Origin: AM-1111 sp046302135
GTDB taxonomy: Bacteria; Bacteroidota; Bacteroidia; B-17B0; Aurantibacillaceae
DNA length: 20,982 nucleotides
Direction of reading: 5' to 3'
NCBI GenBank assembly: GCA_046302135.1
Contig: JBKCIQ010000098.1
Span: 1 to 20,982, forward strand
The notes under the pieces are model-generated. The model did no database searches. It was not told the origin of the DNA and saw only the letters and a list, made by a program, of their open reading frames with translations. Position 1 is the first letter of the stretch. Each line of letters opens with the position of its first letter. Positions 14,001 to 20,982 of the stretch are shown here, in pieces. Position numbers and translations under genes: made by a program.

Positions 14001-15896
14001 TTATTGTTCGCTTAATTCCAACCAGCGAAGTGTTTTGGCTTCGATCAAAGAATTTAATTCGGCAAATCTTCCCGACAACTCATTCAACTTTGCATGATCG
14101 GACTCTACAGCAAGTAAATTTTCAACCGAAGACTTTTCGACCTCTAGTTTTGCAATGTCTTTTTCCAGGCTTTCCAATTCAAACTTTTCTTTGAAGGATA
14201 ATTTTTTGGTTGGAGTAGTATTTGCTTTTACTTCTTCCTTTATTACAACTAACTCCTCTTGAATTTCTTCTTGGTGTTCATCGGATTTTTGCATATCCTC
14301 CAATTCCTTCCACTCTCTGTATTCTGAATAAGAACCCGGAAAATCTTTAATCACTCCATCGCCCTCAAAAGCAAATATATGATCTACCAGCTTATCCATG
14401 AAATACCTGTCGTGAGAAACTATCAAAATACAACCTTTAAAATTCTGAAGAAATTCTTCCAGTGCCTGAAGTGTTGCAATATCCAAATCATTGGTGGGCT
14501 CATCCAAAATCAAAAAATTCGGATTTTGAATGAGAATGGACATCAGATACAACCTACGTCTTTCACCGCCACTAAGTTTACTTACAAAACCATATTGCAC
14601 ATCAGGAGGAAAATTGAAAACCTGAAGAAGCTGTGAGGCAGACAATTTTGTCCCGTTCGCCATTGGAATAAACTCTCCGAAATCCTTAACAAATTCAATC
14701 ACCCTCTTATCCTCCGGTAATTTTAAACCTGCCTGAGAATAATATCCGAAAACAATGGTTTCTCCGGTTTGAACTTTTCCCGAATCTGGCATTTCTCTAC
14801 CTAAAATCATGTTAAGAAAGGTACTCTTGCCTGTTCCGTTTCTGCCTACAATTCCAATCTTTTCTCCACTCTTAAAAACATAATCGAAGTGATTTAGGAT
14901 TTTCTTTTCACCAAACGCTTTTTTCAAATGTATCAACTCGAGAATCTTTCCTCCCATTCGAGACATTTTTACATTCAACTCAATTTCACGTTCCTTTCTC
15001 CTGTTTTTAATTTTCTCTTCAACTTTATAAAATGCATCTGTCCTGGCTTTTTGTTTTGTGCCTCTTGCTCTTGGACTTTTCCTCACCCACTCCAATTCAC
15101 GTCGATATAAATTTTTTGCCTTTTCAAACTCCGAAGCGGCCATGCTTTCTCGCTCTGCCTTTTTCTCTAGGTAATAGTTGAAATTTCCGGCATAATGAAA
15201 AAGTTTTCCGCTATCAATTTCTACAATATGATTACAAACTGCATCCAAAAAATATCTGTCATGCGTTACTAAAAGCAAACTCACATCTCTATTGATCAGA
15301 TAATGTTCCAGCCACTCTATCATTTCAACATCGAGGTGATTGGTTGGTTCATCCAAAACCAAAAGATCGGGCTCATCAATCAGCAGTTGCGCTAGCGCAA
15401 GTCTTTTCTGCTGACCGCCGCTTAACGTCTTAACTTTTTGATCGGTGTTTTGAATCTTTAAACGAAATAAAATTTCTTTAAGTTTATTTTCATAATCCCA
15501 CGCATTAAGCTCAGACATTTGACCGGTAAGCTCATTGAGTCTGGACAAATTTTTATCGTTGGGGTTTTCCTCTGAAAGTTGTAAAATCTTATTGTAGTCA
15601 TCCACCAACTTTCTGATTGGCGTTTCGGTTCCATGAATAATTTCGAATACTGTTTTTTCAGGATTAAAACCCGGATCCTGTTCCAGAAATGAAACTTTAA
15701 TACCTTTTCTAATCGTAACGGTTCCTTCATCAGGAATTTCGATTCCTTTAATGATGTTGATGAGTGTGGTTTTACCTGCACCGTTTCTGGCAATTAATGC
15801 CAGTTTATCGCCCTTACTTATACCAAAACTAAGATTGGTAAACAGTGTTTTGGCAGCATAAGATTTAGATAAATTTTCAACGGAGAGTAAATTCAT
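14001..15896 (-). CDS. ABC-F family ATPase, Uup-like
   Basis: A 631-aa soluble protein with two ABC domains in one chain and no membrane segments, the ABC-F layout. Domain 1 has Walker A ARNGAGKTT (36-44, the first Gly is Ala), signature LSGGQQKR and LLVLDEPTNHLD. A basic linker follows (WVRKSPRARGTKQKAR), similar to Uup. Domain 2 has GRNGTGKST, LSGGERRR and FLILDEPTNDLD. The last 60-70 residues form a charged coiled coil, as in the Uup C-terminal domain. ABC-F proteins act on ribosomes or, for Uup, have been linked to replication and transposon excision and to ribosome assembly. It is apparently monocistronic, with a -7 element next to its start. The Uup subfamily call rests on the linker and the C-terminal domain. 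Confidence 0.9.
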   Translation of the reverse strand: MNLLSVENLSKSYAAKTLFTNLSFGISKGDKLALIARNGAGKTTLINIIKGIEIPDEGTVTIRKGIKVSFLEQDPGFNPEKTVFEIIHGTETPIRKLVDDYNKILQLSEENPNDKNLSRLNELTGQMSELNAWDYENKLKEILFRLKIQNTDQKVKTLSGGQQKRLALAQLLIDEPDLLVLDEPTNHLDVEMIEWLEHYLINRDVSLLLVTHDRYFLDAVCNHIVEIDSGKLFHYAGNFNYYLEKKAERESMAASEFEKAKNLYRRELEWVRKSPRARGTKQKARTDAFYKVEEKIKNRRKEREIELNVKMSRMGGKILELIHLKKAFGEKKILNHFDYVFKSGEKIGIVGRNGTGKSTFLNMILGREMPDSGKVQTGETIVFGYYSQAGLKLPEDKRVIEFVKDFGEFIPMANGTKLSASQLLQVFNFPPDVQYGFVSKLSGGERRRLYLMSILIQNPNFLILDEPTNDLDIATLQALEEFLQNFKGCILIVSHDRYFMDKLVDHIFAFEGDGVIKDFPGSYSEYREWKELEDMQKSDEHQEEIQEELVVIKEEVKANTTPTKKLSFKEKFELESLEKDIAKLEVEKSSVENLLAVESDHAKLNELSGRFAELNSLIEAKTLRWLELSEQ

Positions 15897-15900
15897 TTTG

Positions 15901-15908
15901 CAAAGATA
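15901..15908 (-). promoter_or_regulatory. -7 element of the ABC-F gene
   Basis: TATCTTTG on the minus strand matches TAnnTTTG and is separated from ATG 15896 by only CAAA. The mRNA is predicted to be leaderless. A -33 TTG is not evident. Confidence 0.5.
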
Positions 15909-15963
15909 AAGTTTTGTTGAAGCTTATGATGTAATTTCGTAATGTACTTTCATTTTTGAAAAA

Positions 15964-16857
15964 ATGCGGTTGAAATTTCTGATCGTCGTTTTGGTTTTTT
16001 ATATTTTGAATTCTCATTCACAAAATGACTCGGCAAAGATTTTCAGAAAACGTAAAATTCTTACAACAAGCATTGGAGTTATAGGATATGGCGGTTCTGC
16101 ATTATTACTGAATGAACTTTGGTATAAAAACTATCGAAGCAATAACTTTCGTTTGTTTGATGATTCAGAAGAATGGTTTCAAGTGGATAAATTCGGGCAT
16201 GTGTTTACTTGTTATCAATTGGGCGCTGTTGGAATCAGTGCATTAAAATGGTCGGGAGTTGAAAGAAATAAAGCCATTTGGCTGGGCGGATTATCCGGAT
16301 TTGCCTATATGGGAGTGGTAGAATTGATGGACGGATACAGTGAAGGATGGGGATATAGTTGGGCCGATTTAGGTTCGAATGCAGTAGGCGGCATAGTACT
16401 GATTGCACAAGAAAAAATATGGAAGGAGCAAAGAATAAGAATGAAATTTTCCTACTACCCGAGCGAATACGCAAAACTCAGACCTGAGCTATTAGGTGAC
16501 AACGAATTGCAAAAACTTTTCAAAGATTACAACGCTCAAACTTACTGGATGAGCATCAACATTCATTCTTTTCTTAAACCAGAATCCAAATTTCCAAGAT
16601 GGTTAAACATTGCCGTTGGGGCAGGAGGCGATGGAATGACAGGAGGTTTTGAAAATCCTGAAATAAAAGATGCGAATGGAAACATTTTACAATTTGAAAG
16701 AAAACGACAGATTTATTTTTCCTTGGATGCAGACCTCAGCAGAATACAAACAAAATCTAGAGTTCTCAGAAAAGTTTTAGATGCCTTAAATTGTATCAAA
16801 ATTCCGTTTCCCAGCTTGGAGTTTAACGGAAGTAAAACACTGATATCAATTCAGTAA
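15964..16857 (+). CDS. DUF2279 family (YfiM-like) protein
   Basis: A 297-aa protein with a signal peptide (about 1-20, ending HSQ). The core (about 30-160) is DUF2279-like: VDKFGHVFTCYQ (74-85) with its Asp-Lys-Phe-Gly-His motif, followed by small hydrophobic helices and the stretch EGWGYSWADLGSNAVGG (132-148). The C-terminal half, about 160-297, is not recognised. The function of the family is unknown; E. coli YfiM is a lipoprotein relative. It is divergent from the ABC-F gene across 67 bases. CATTTTTG, one mismatch from the -7 consensus, ends 5 bases before the ATG. Confidence 0.8.
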   Translation: MRLKFLIVVLVFYILNSHSQNDSAKIFRKRKILTTSIGVIGYGGSALLLNELWYKNYRSNNFRLFDDSEEWFQVDKFGHVFTCYQLGAVGISALKWSGVERNKAIWLGGLSGFAYMGVVELMDGYSEGWGYSWADLGSNAVGGIVLIAQEKIWKEQRIRMKFSYYPSEYAKLRPELLGDNELQKLFKDYNAQTYWMSINIHSFLKPESKFPRWLNIAVGAGGDGMTGGFENPEIKDANGNILQFERKRQIYFSLDADLSRIQTKSRVLRKVLDALNCIKIPFPSLEFNGSKTLISIQ

Positions 16858-16932
16858 TTCGTTTAGTAAAGACCGCTCACATAGATTTTTTTGCCATACT
16901 CACTTTCTCTATATCTAGTCAAGCAAATCTGT

Positions 16933-16940
16933 TAATTTTG
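16933..16940 (+). promoter_or_regulatory. -7 element of the DUF5916 gene
   Basis: TAATTTTG matches TAnnTTTG and is followed by CGTC and then the GTG start at 16945. A leaderless, GUG-initiated mRNA is predicted. No clear -33 element is visible. Confidence 0.5.
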
Positions 16941-16944
16941 CGTC

Positions 16945-19146
16945 GTGTCTAAATCAGCATTTTATATATTAATTGGTCTTTTGATTTTAGCTTCCGGTTT
17001 TGTTATCGGGCAGGAATCAGAAAAAACCATTTTGATTAAGAAAACCAAAGATAAAATTACGGTAGATGGTATACTTGATGAAAATGTTTGGAAAGCATGT
17101 GGCTCTGCAAAAAATTTCTGGCAAACTTTTCCTTTTGATTCTTCGCTAGCACTTAGTAAAACAGAAGCTTTCGTAACCTTTGATGATGAATATTTTTATG
17201 TTGCGGCCATTTGTTACGACACTATAAAAAAACCTTACGTAATTCAATCTCTCAAAAGAGATTTTTCTTATCCGGTGAGTGATTGCTTTGTTATCAGTTT
17301 AGATCCGCTTTGCGATAAAACCAATGGTTTTAGTTTTGGTTTGAATCCTTATGGTGTACAGAGAGAAGGATTAATTGCTGGAGGCGGTGCGATGGGCGTT
17401 TCAACAGACTGGGACAATAGATGGTTCGGAGAGGTAAAAAGATATGGAGACCGATGGACTTTGGAAATGGCAATTCCTTTCAAAACTTTGAGGTATAAAA
17501 AAGATTTGAAAGAGTGGCGAGTAAATTTTTCGAGGAATGATTTGAAGAGAAATGAAAACAGTTGTTGGGTAAAGGTGCCGAGACAATACAACATTTCCAC
17601 ATTGGCTTTCACAGGAAAATTAATTTGGGAAGAAACACCACCGGCGGCAGGCGTAAACATTTCCTACATTCCTTATCTAATCGGAAAAGTTTCTAAAGAC
17701 AATGTTGTAGGAACACCAGAAAAATTTGAGGGTAATTTAGGACTAGATGCTAAAGTAGCACTCAACTCCTCCTTGAATTTTGATGTAACCATAAATCCGG
17801 ATTTTTCTCAGGTGGATGTTGACAGACAAGTTACCAACCTCACCCGATTCAATTTGTTTTTCCCTGAAAGAAGGAATTTTTTCATTGAGAACAGCGACTT
17901 GTTTGCCAACTTCGGATTCAGACAAATAAGGCCTTTCTTTTCAAGAAAAATCGGATTAGAAAATGGAAATCCGATTCCAATTCTCGGTGGCATTCGATTG
18001 AGCGGTAAGGTTAATCACGATTGGAGAATAGGGATTATGGATTTGCAGACAGCGGAGAGTAAAGATTTCAATTTGCCTTCAAAAAATTATTTTGTTGCGG
18101 CGGCACAGAGACAAGTTTTTGATCGTTCGAATCTGGCATTTATTCTAGTGAACAGTGAAATGATTGAAAATAATCGTATTAATCCTGATGGGTATAACCG
18201 CGTAGCGGGAGTAGATTTCAACCTCAACTCCAAAAACAACAAGTGGATGGGTAAATTCTTTTATCACCACTCATTTTCGCCTGAAAAATCAAATTTAAAC
18301 AGCATGGCGCACGCAAGCTTTTTGGTTTTTAATGACCCGGATTGGAGTATTGAATGGAATCACGAATACGTCGACAAGGATTACAACGCGCAGAACGGTT
18401 TTGTCCCAAGAATTCAGCAATACGATCCAACAGCGAATAAAATAAATCTAATCACCTATTGGAGACTAGAACCGAGAATTAACAGATATTTCTATCCTAA
18501 AAATAGTATTGTTAATAAGCATGGTCCAGGAATATATCTTGACCAATATGCCAATTCATCTTTAACCACCACAGATATTAATTTAAGGAGCTCTTACAAT
18601 GTTTTTTTTACCAATACTTGCTCCCTTACGGTAGAGCACCATTATGTTTATACAAAATTACTTTTCCCTACGGATGTAACATTTGCCAATAATCTTCCTA
18701 TATCGGCTGATGATTACTATTATCAATACGCAGGATTAAGTTTCAGAACAGATTCCAGAAAAAAAGTAAACGGAAATTTTACATTTAATTACGGGACTTA
18801 TTTTACAGGGAAGAAATTTAGCCTTTTGAGTGAGATTACACTAAGAACTCAACCATGGGGAATTTTCTATTTCAGCTATACTAGAGACGAGATTCAACTA
18901 CCAAACATTAGGCGAACACTTGATTTGATAGGTCCGAAAATCGAATTATCTTTTACAAGAAATGTTTTTTTTACAACCTTCTTTCAATACAATACACAAG
19001 CAAATAATTTTAATATTAACAGCCGTTTGCAATGGAGGTTCAGGCCTATGAGTGATCTTTTTATTGTTTATTCAGACAACTATTATACTTCGGACTTAAA
19101 CAATAAAAACAGGGGTGTTGTTACCAAACTAGTATGGTGGTTTTAA
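16945..19146 (+). CDS. DUF5916 outer-membrane protein with N-terminal CBM9-like domain
   Basis: A 733-aa protein with a signal peptide (about 1-22). Residues about 28-230 are a carbohydrate-binding family 9-like beta-sandwich, opening with ITVDGILDENVWKAC and including the FDDEYFYVAAICYD and DNRWFGEVKRYGDRWTLEMAIPF segments. The rest matches DUF5916, with the hallmark INPDFSQVDVDRQVTNLTRFNLFFPERRNFFIEN and many alternating beta-strands ending in an aromatic residue (VTKLVWWF), typical of an outer-membrane beta-barrel. These proteins are common in Bacteroidota, and their role, perhaps glycan or peptide binding and transport, is not established. The start is GTG 16945, chosen because it directly precedes the signal peptide and follows the -7 element. 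Confidence 0.9.
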   Translation: MSKSAFYILIGLLILASGFVIGQESEKTILIKKTKDKITVDGILDENVWKACGSAKNFWQTFPFDSSLALSKTEAFVTFDDEYFYVAAICYDTIKKPYVIQSLKRDFSYPVSDCFVISLDPLCDKTNGFSFGLNPYGVQREGLIAGGGAMGVSTDWDNRWFGEVKRYGDRWTLEMAIPFKTLRYKKDLKEWRVNFSRNDLKRNENSCWVKVPRQYNISTLAFTGKLIWEETPPAAGVNISYIPYLIGKVSKDNVVGTPEKFEGNLGLDAKVALNSSLNFDVTINPDFSQVDVDRQVTNLTRFNLFFPERRNFFIENSDLFANFGFRQIRPFFSRKIGLENGNPIPILGGIRLSGKVNHDWRIGIMDLQTAESKDFNLPSKNYFVAAAQRQVFDRSNLAFILVNSEMIENNRINPDGYNRVAGVDFNLNSKNNKWMGKFFYHHSFSPEKSNLNSMAHASFLVFNDPDWSIEWNHEYVDKDYNAQNGFVPRIQQYDPTANKINLITYWRLEPRINRYFYPKNSIVNKHGPGIYLDQYANSSLTTTDINLRSSYNVFFTNTCSLTVEHHYVYTKLLFPTDVTFANNLPISADDYYYQYAGLSFRTDSRKKVNGNFTFNYGTYFTGKKFSLLSEITLRTQPWGIFYFSYTRDEIQLPNIRRTLDLIGPKIELSFTRNVFFTTFFQYNTQANNFNINSRLQWRFRPMSDLFIVYSDNYYTSDLNNKNRGVVTKLVWWF

Positions 19147-19178
19147 CTAAAATTAATTTTTAGCGCCAAAAATTTTAG
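19147..19178 (+). terminator. Possible terminator after the DUF5916 gene
   Basis: CTAAAATT (19147-19154) and AATTTTAG (19171-19178) are exact inverted 8-mers directly after the stop codon, with a 16-base loop. The stem is almost all A/T and no U-run follows, so support is modest. The remaining bases to 19296 hold no recognisable gene or promoter. Confidence 0.35.
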
Positions 19179-19296
19179 CTAACTACTTGATTATTCAGCA
19201 ATAATAACTTGTACATAACTTTAACAGGCTTAAATTTTGAGTTTTCGTTTGTTTTGTTAGTTTTAGAAAATATTCAATAATCTTTCAGTCTAAAAT

Positions 19297-19830
19297 ATGA
19301 GTAAAAAGCCAGCGAAAAAAAAGAACATTCCTGTCAAAAAAAATAAGATTTCACCAAAAAAGAATACTTTGTCAAAAAAAGTAGTAGCAAAGCCATCCGC
19401 AAAAAATTCGAACAAAAAACCAAATAAACCAAAGCCACAAGACAAGAATCCGATTAAGGCGTCAACAAAGCCAAAAACAGAAAATAAAAAGACATCATCT
19501 AATCAGGATAAAAAATCAACCCTTAAAAAAGTGACAGTAAAAGCTCCAATTAACAAAGTTAAAGACGATATTAAAGTAAAGAAATCGGTAACAATAAAAA
19601 ATGACACAGCTGATAAAACAACTGTAACAAATTCTTCACCGGTTGGCAATGTAAGGCCTCTAACAGAAAAACCTGTATTAGACAAGAAAGGAAAGATAAT
19701 TCCACAAACTACAGCACCTGCCAAAATTTATAAATTACGAATAGATTCCAGGACAATAATAGCCGTAAAATCTAAAGAGGCAATGAAAATGTGGAAGGAT
19801 AAATATCCTAATGCCGTAGAAGAGGAATAG
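19297..19830 (+). CDS. Lysine-rich histone-H1-like protein with a small C-terminal domain
   Basis: A 177-aa protein. Residues 1-140 are low-complexity Lys/Pro/Ala/Ser/Thr sequence with clustered lysines (KPAKKKN, KNKISPKKN, KPNKPKPQDK), like the disordered tails of H1-type DNA-binding proteins. The last 35 residues, from IYKLRIDSRTIIAV to the acidic end VEEE, look folded and non-repetitive. The N-terminal part could bind DNA or RNA by charge. There is no signal peptide. It is flanked by non-coding sequence on the left and a convergent gene on the right, which starts one base after its stop. It might be a nucleoid protein or a substrate for the SET enzyme in this window; both are inference. 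Confidence 0.7.
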   Translation: MSKKPAKKKNIPVKKNKISPKKNTLSKKVVAKPSAKNSNKKPNKPKPQDKNPIKASTKPKTENKKTSSNQDKKSTLKKVTVKAPINKVKDDIKVKKSVTIKNDTADKTTVTNSSPVGNVRPLTEKPVLDKKGKIIPQTTAPAKIYKLRIDSRTIIAVKSKEAMKMWKDKYPNAVEEE

Positions 19831-19831
19831 A

Positions 19832-20377
19832 TTATTCCAGGTAGTCTTCAATCTTTGTAAGTTTTGCTTCGGTATACTTTCCTTTTTCCCAGTGAACGAT
19901 TTTTCCGCTTTCATCCAAAACAAAGAAATATGGAGTGTCTTTATCCTCAATTGAAAGATATTCCACATATGATTTAACTTCTCCCTTGAAAAACATGACA
20001 TATGGCCAGAATTCCTTATCTGTTTTATTTTTAATTTTCTCTTTATCACCCAAAACCTGATTAACCCTGTTTAAAAGTGGAATGAAGTAAAAATTAATAT
20101 CGTAGTTGGCTGCAGCACTAAAAGCATCTTCTTCGTCTTTTTTTACTATGAAATGATTGTATACCGGGTTTAACCAAGTTTTCATGTCATCTTCAGCTTT
20201 TCTTGAAAATGCAAGCCACAAAATGGTAAACTTTCCTTTGGTGTCATTTGGTATCGAAACTGACTTACCGGAGAATGTTTCACCGGAACATTCAGTAAAA
20301 ACTTTTCCAATAGCATTTTTCTGACAAAATAATGCTAAACTCACTATTAAAAAAAAATAAATGAAAAAGTTTTTCAT
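19832..20377 (-). CDS. Secreted thioredoxin-fold-like protein of unknown function
   Basis: A 181-aa protein with a signal peptide (about 1-24). The order of elements (KFTILWLAFSRKAEDDMKTW, a central helical part, YFFVLDESGKIVHWEKG and a final helix ending in the stop) resembles a peroxiredoxin/thioredoxin or ATP10-like fold, but no CxxC or other redox-active Cys pair is present; Cys29, just after the signal peptide, is the only cysteine in the mature part. It would be periplasmic. It lies 11 bases behind the lhgO stop and is likely co-transcribed with it. Its converging neighbour stops within two bases. The fold assignment is tentative. Confidence 0.55.
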   Translation of the reverse strand: MKNFFIYFFLIVSLALFCQKNAIGKVFTECSGETFSGKSVSIPNDTKGKFTILWLAFSRKAEDDMKTWLNPVYNHFIVKKDEEDAFSAAANYDINFYFIPLLNRVNQVLGDKEKIKNKTDKEFWPYVMFFKGEVKSYVEYLSIEDKDTPYFFVLDESGKIVHWEKGKYTEAKLTKIEDYLE

Positions 20378-20388
20378 ATCTCTAAAAA

Positions 20389-20982
20389 TTAAAATTTAAA
20401 ATATTGGGCACTCTTTATAGCTATTTCTTCACCATACGCCAAAGATGCCGTAGCAGCAGGTGATGGCGAATTAATAACATGCACGGCATTTCCATGAAAT
20501 TCAATCTTAAAATCATCTATCATTTCTCCCTCAGGACCTAAAGCCATTGCACGAATACCACAACGGCTGGCAACAATATCATCCATTTGCAAAGAAGGGA
20601 TAAGCGTTTGCAATCGCCTAAGAAAATAAGCCTTCGAAAAAGCCCCTCTATATTCATCAAGTCCAAACCTCCAATGTTTACTGAAAAATTTTAAAGTTCC
20701 TTTAAAAGTTAAGGCATCTAATGTGTCTTTAAAAGAAAAAGCAGTTTTACTGTACCCTTCTCGTTTATAAACAAAAACAGCATTGGGCCCACACTCTACA
20801 CCACCTTTTATCATTCGTGTAAAATGAACTCCTAGAAATGGAAATTTTGGATTTGGAACAGGATAAATCAAATTCTTAACCTTGGCTCTTCCCTTTTCCG
20901 TTAAATCATAATAATCACCTCGAAAACCTACTATTGCCGCATCAGTTTTTGTACCTTCCTTCTTTGCGATTCTGTCTGCGTT
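20389..20982 (-). CDS. lhgO: L-2-hydroxyglutarate oxidase, C-terminal part (runs off the window)
   Basis: The frame is open to the window edge, giving the last 197 residues; the N-terminal FAD-binding half lies outside. The visible part begins NADRIAKKEG and contains FRGDYYDL, LIYPVPNPKFPFLGVHFTRM and ASRCGIRAMALGPEGEMIDDF, then the C-terminal INSPSPAATASLA segment. These are the conserved stretches of LhgO/YgaF and L2HGDH, FAD enzymes oxidising L-2-hydroxyglutarate to 2-oxoglutarate. A TTG at 20871 is internal and not a start. The downstream gene on the same strand is the secreted thioredoxin-fold-like protein. Confidence 0.9.
   Translation of the reverse strand, partial: NADRIAKKEGTKTDAAIVGFRGDYYDLTEKGRAKVKNLIYPVPNPKFPFLGVHFTRMIKGGVECGPNAVFVYKREGYSKTAFSFKDTLDALTFKGTLKFFSKHWRFGLDEYRGAFSKAYFLRRLQTLIPSLQMDDIVASRCGIRAMALGPEGEMIDDFKIEFHGNAVHVINSPSPAATASLAYGEEIAIKSAQYFKF

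Noticed and set aside
15458..15793. 111-codon minus-strand frame inside the ABC-F gene
   Set aside because: It is a shifted frame within a strongly supported coding region that contains Walker A and signature motifs.
19297..19720. Lysine codon runs as a DNA repeat array
   Set aside because: The spacing and sequence vary; it is amino-acid composition bias and not a regular nucleotide repeat.
20389..20871. Short 160-aa protein starting at TTG 20871
   Set aside because: The same frame continues upstream to the window edge with conserved LhgO sequence, so the gene is cut by the window rather than starting there.

Overview
The window looks like a chromosomal segment of a Bacteroidota bacterium. 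It is AT-rich, its genes lack Shine-Dalgarno sequences, and several promoters carry the Bacteroidota -7 element TAnnTTTG. It also encodes typical families of the phylum: a DUF5916/CBM9 outer-membrane protein, a DUF2279 protein, a MiaE-type hydroxylase and a Uup-type ABC-F ATPase. I cannot place it below phylum level.

Bases 1-6960 are an accessory region. An ECF-like sigma factor is followed by an AAA+ ATPase with a winged-helix-like N-terminus, then by an unrecognised ORF that continues in the ATPase frame but has no ATG, GTG or TTG start at its upstream end. Convergent to this is a DnaA/Hda-like AAA+ protein with a broken Walker A. Divergent from it is a second, non-housekeeping-looking DnaB-type ATPase. 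Directly behind the dnaB-like stop codon lies a structured 186-nt non-coding element, then a reverse transcriptase with the retron hallmarks NAxxH, YADD and VTG. The block dnaB-like / msr-msd / retron RT is the most interesting thing here. It reads as a retron whose only co-transcribed partner is a replicative-helicase paralogue with changed ATPase residues, next to a degenerate DnaA-like protein. I do not recall such an effector among described retron types.

Bases 6964-8373 (minus strand) hold an OmpR/PhoB-type response regulator followed by rsmE. Bases 8607-12117 (plus strand) are a tight three-gene operon with stop/start overlaps (ATGA, GTGA): a membrane-anchored L,D-transpeptidase-like protein, an M23 metallopeptidase and a lipoprotein. 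This is probably an envelope or peptidoglycan-remodelling unit, driven by a near-consensus TTG-N19-TAnnTTTG promoter.

Bases 12275-13937 (minus) are an operon of a small SET-domain protein, PyrR and a MiaE-like hydroxylase. Bases 14001-15896 (minus) encode a Uup-like ABC-F ATPase. Bases 15964-19146 (plus) encode a DUF2279 protein and a DUF5916 outer-membrane protein. Bases 19297-19830 encode a lysine-rich, histone-H1-like protein. The right end (minus) holds the 3' part of an L-2-hydroxyglutarate oxidase gene (lhgO) and a secreted thioredoxin-fold-like protein.

Four genes (response regulator, SET protein, ABC-F, DUF5916) have a TAnnTTTG element only 3-6 nt upstream of the start codon, which predicts leaderless or nearly leaderless mRNAs. 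I saw no tRNA, rRNA, CRISPR array, integrase or transposase.
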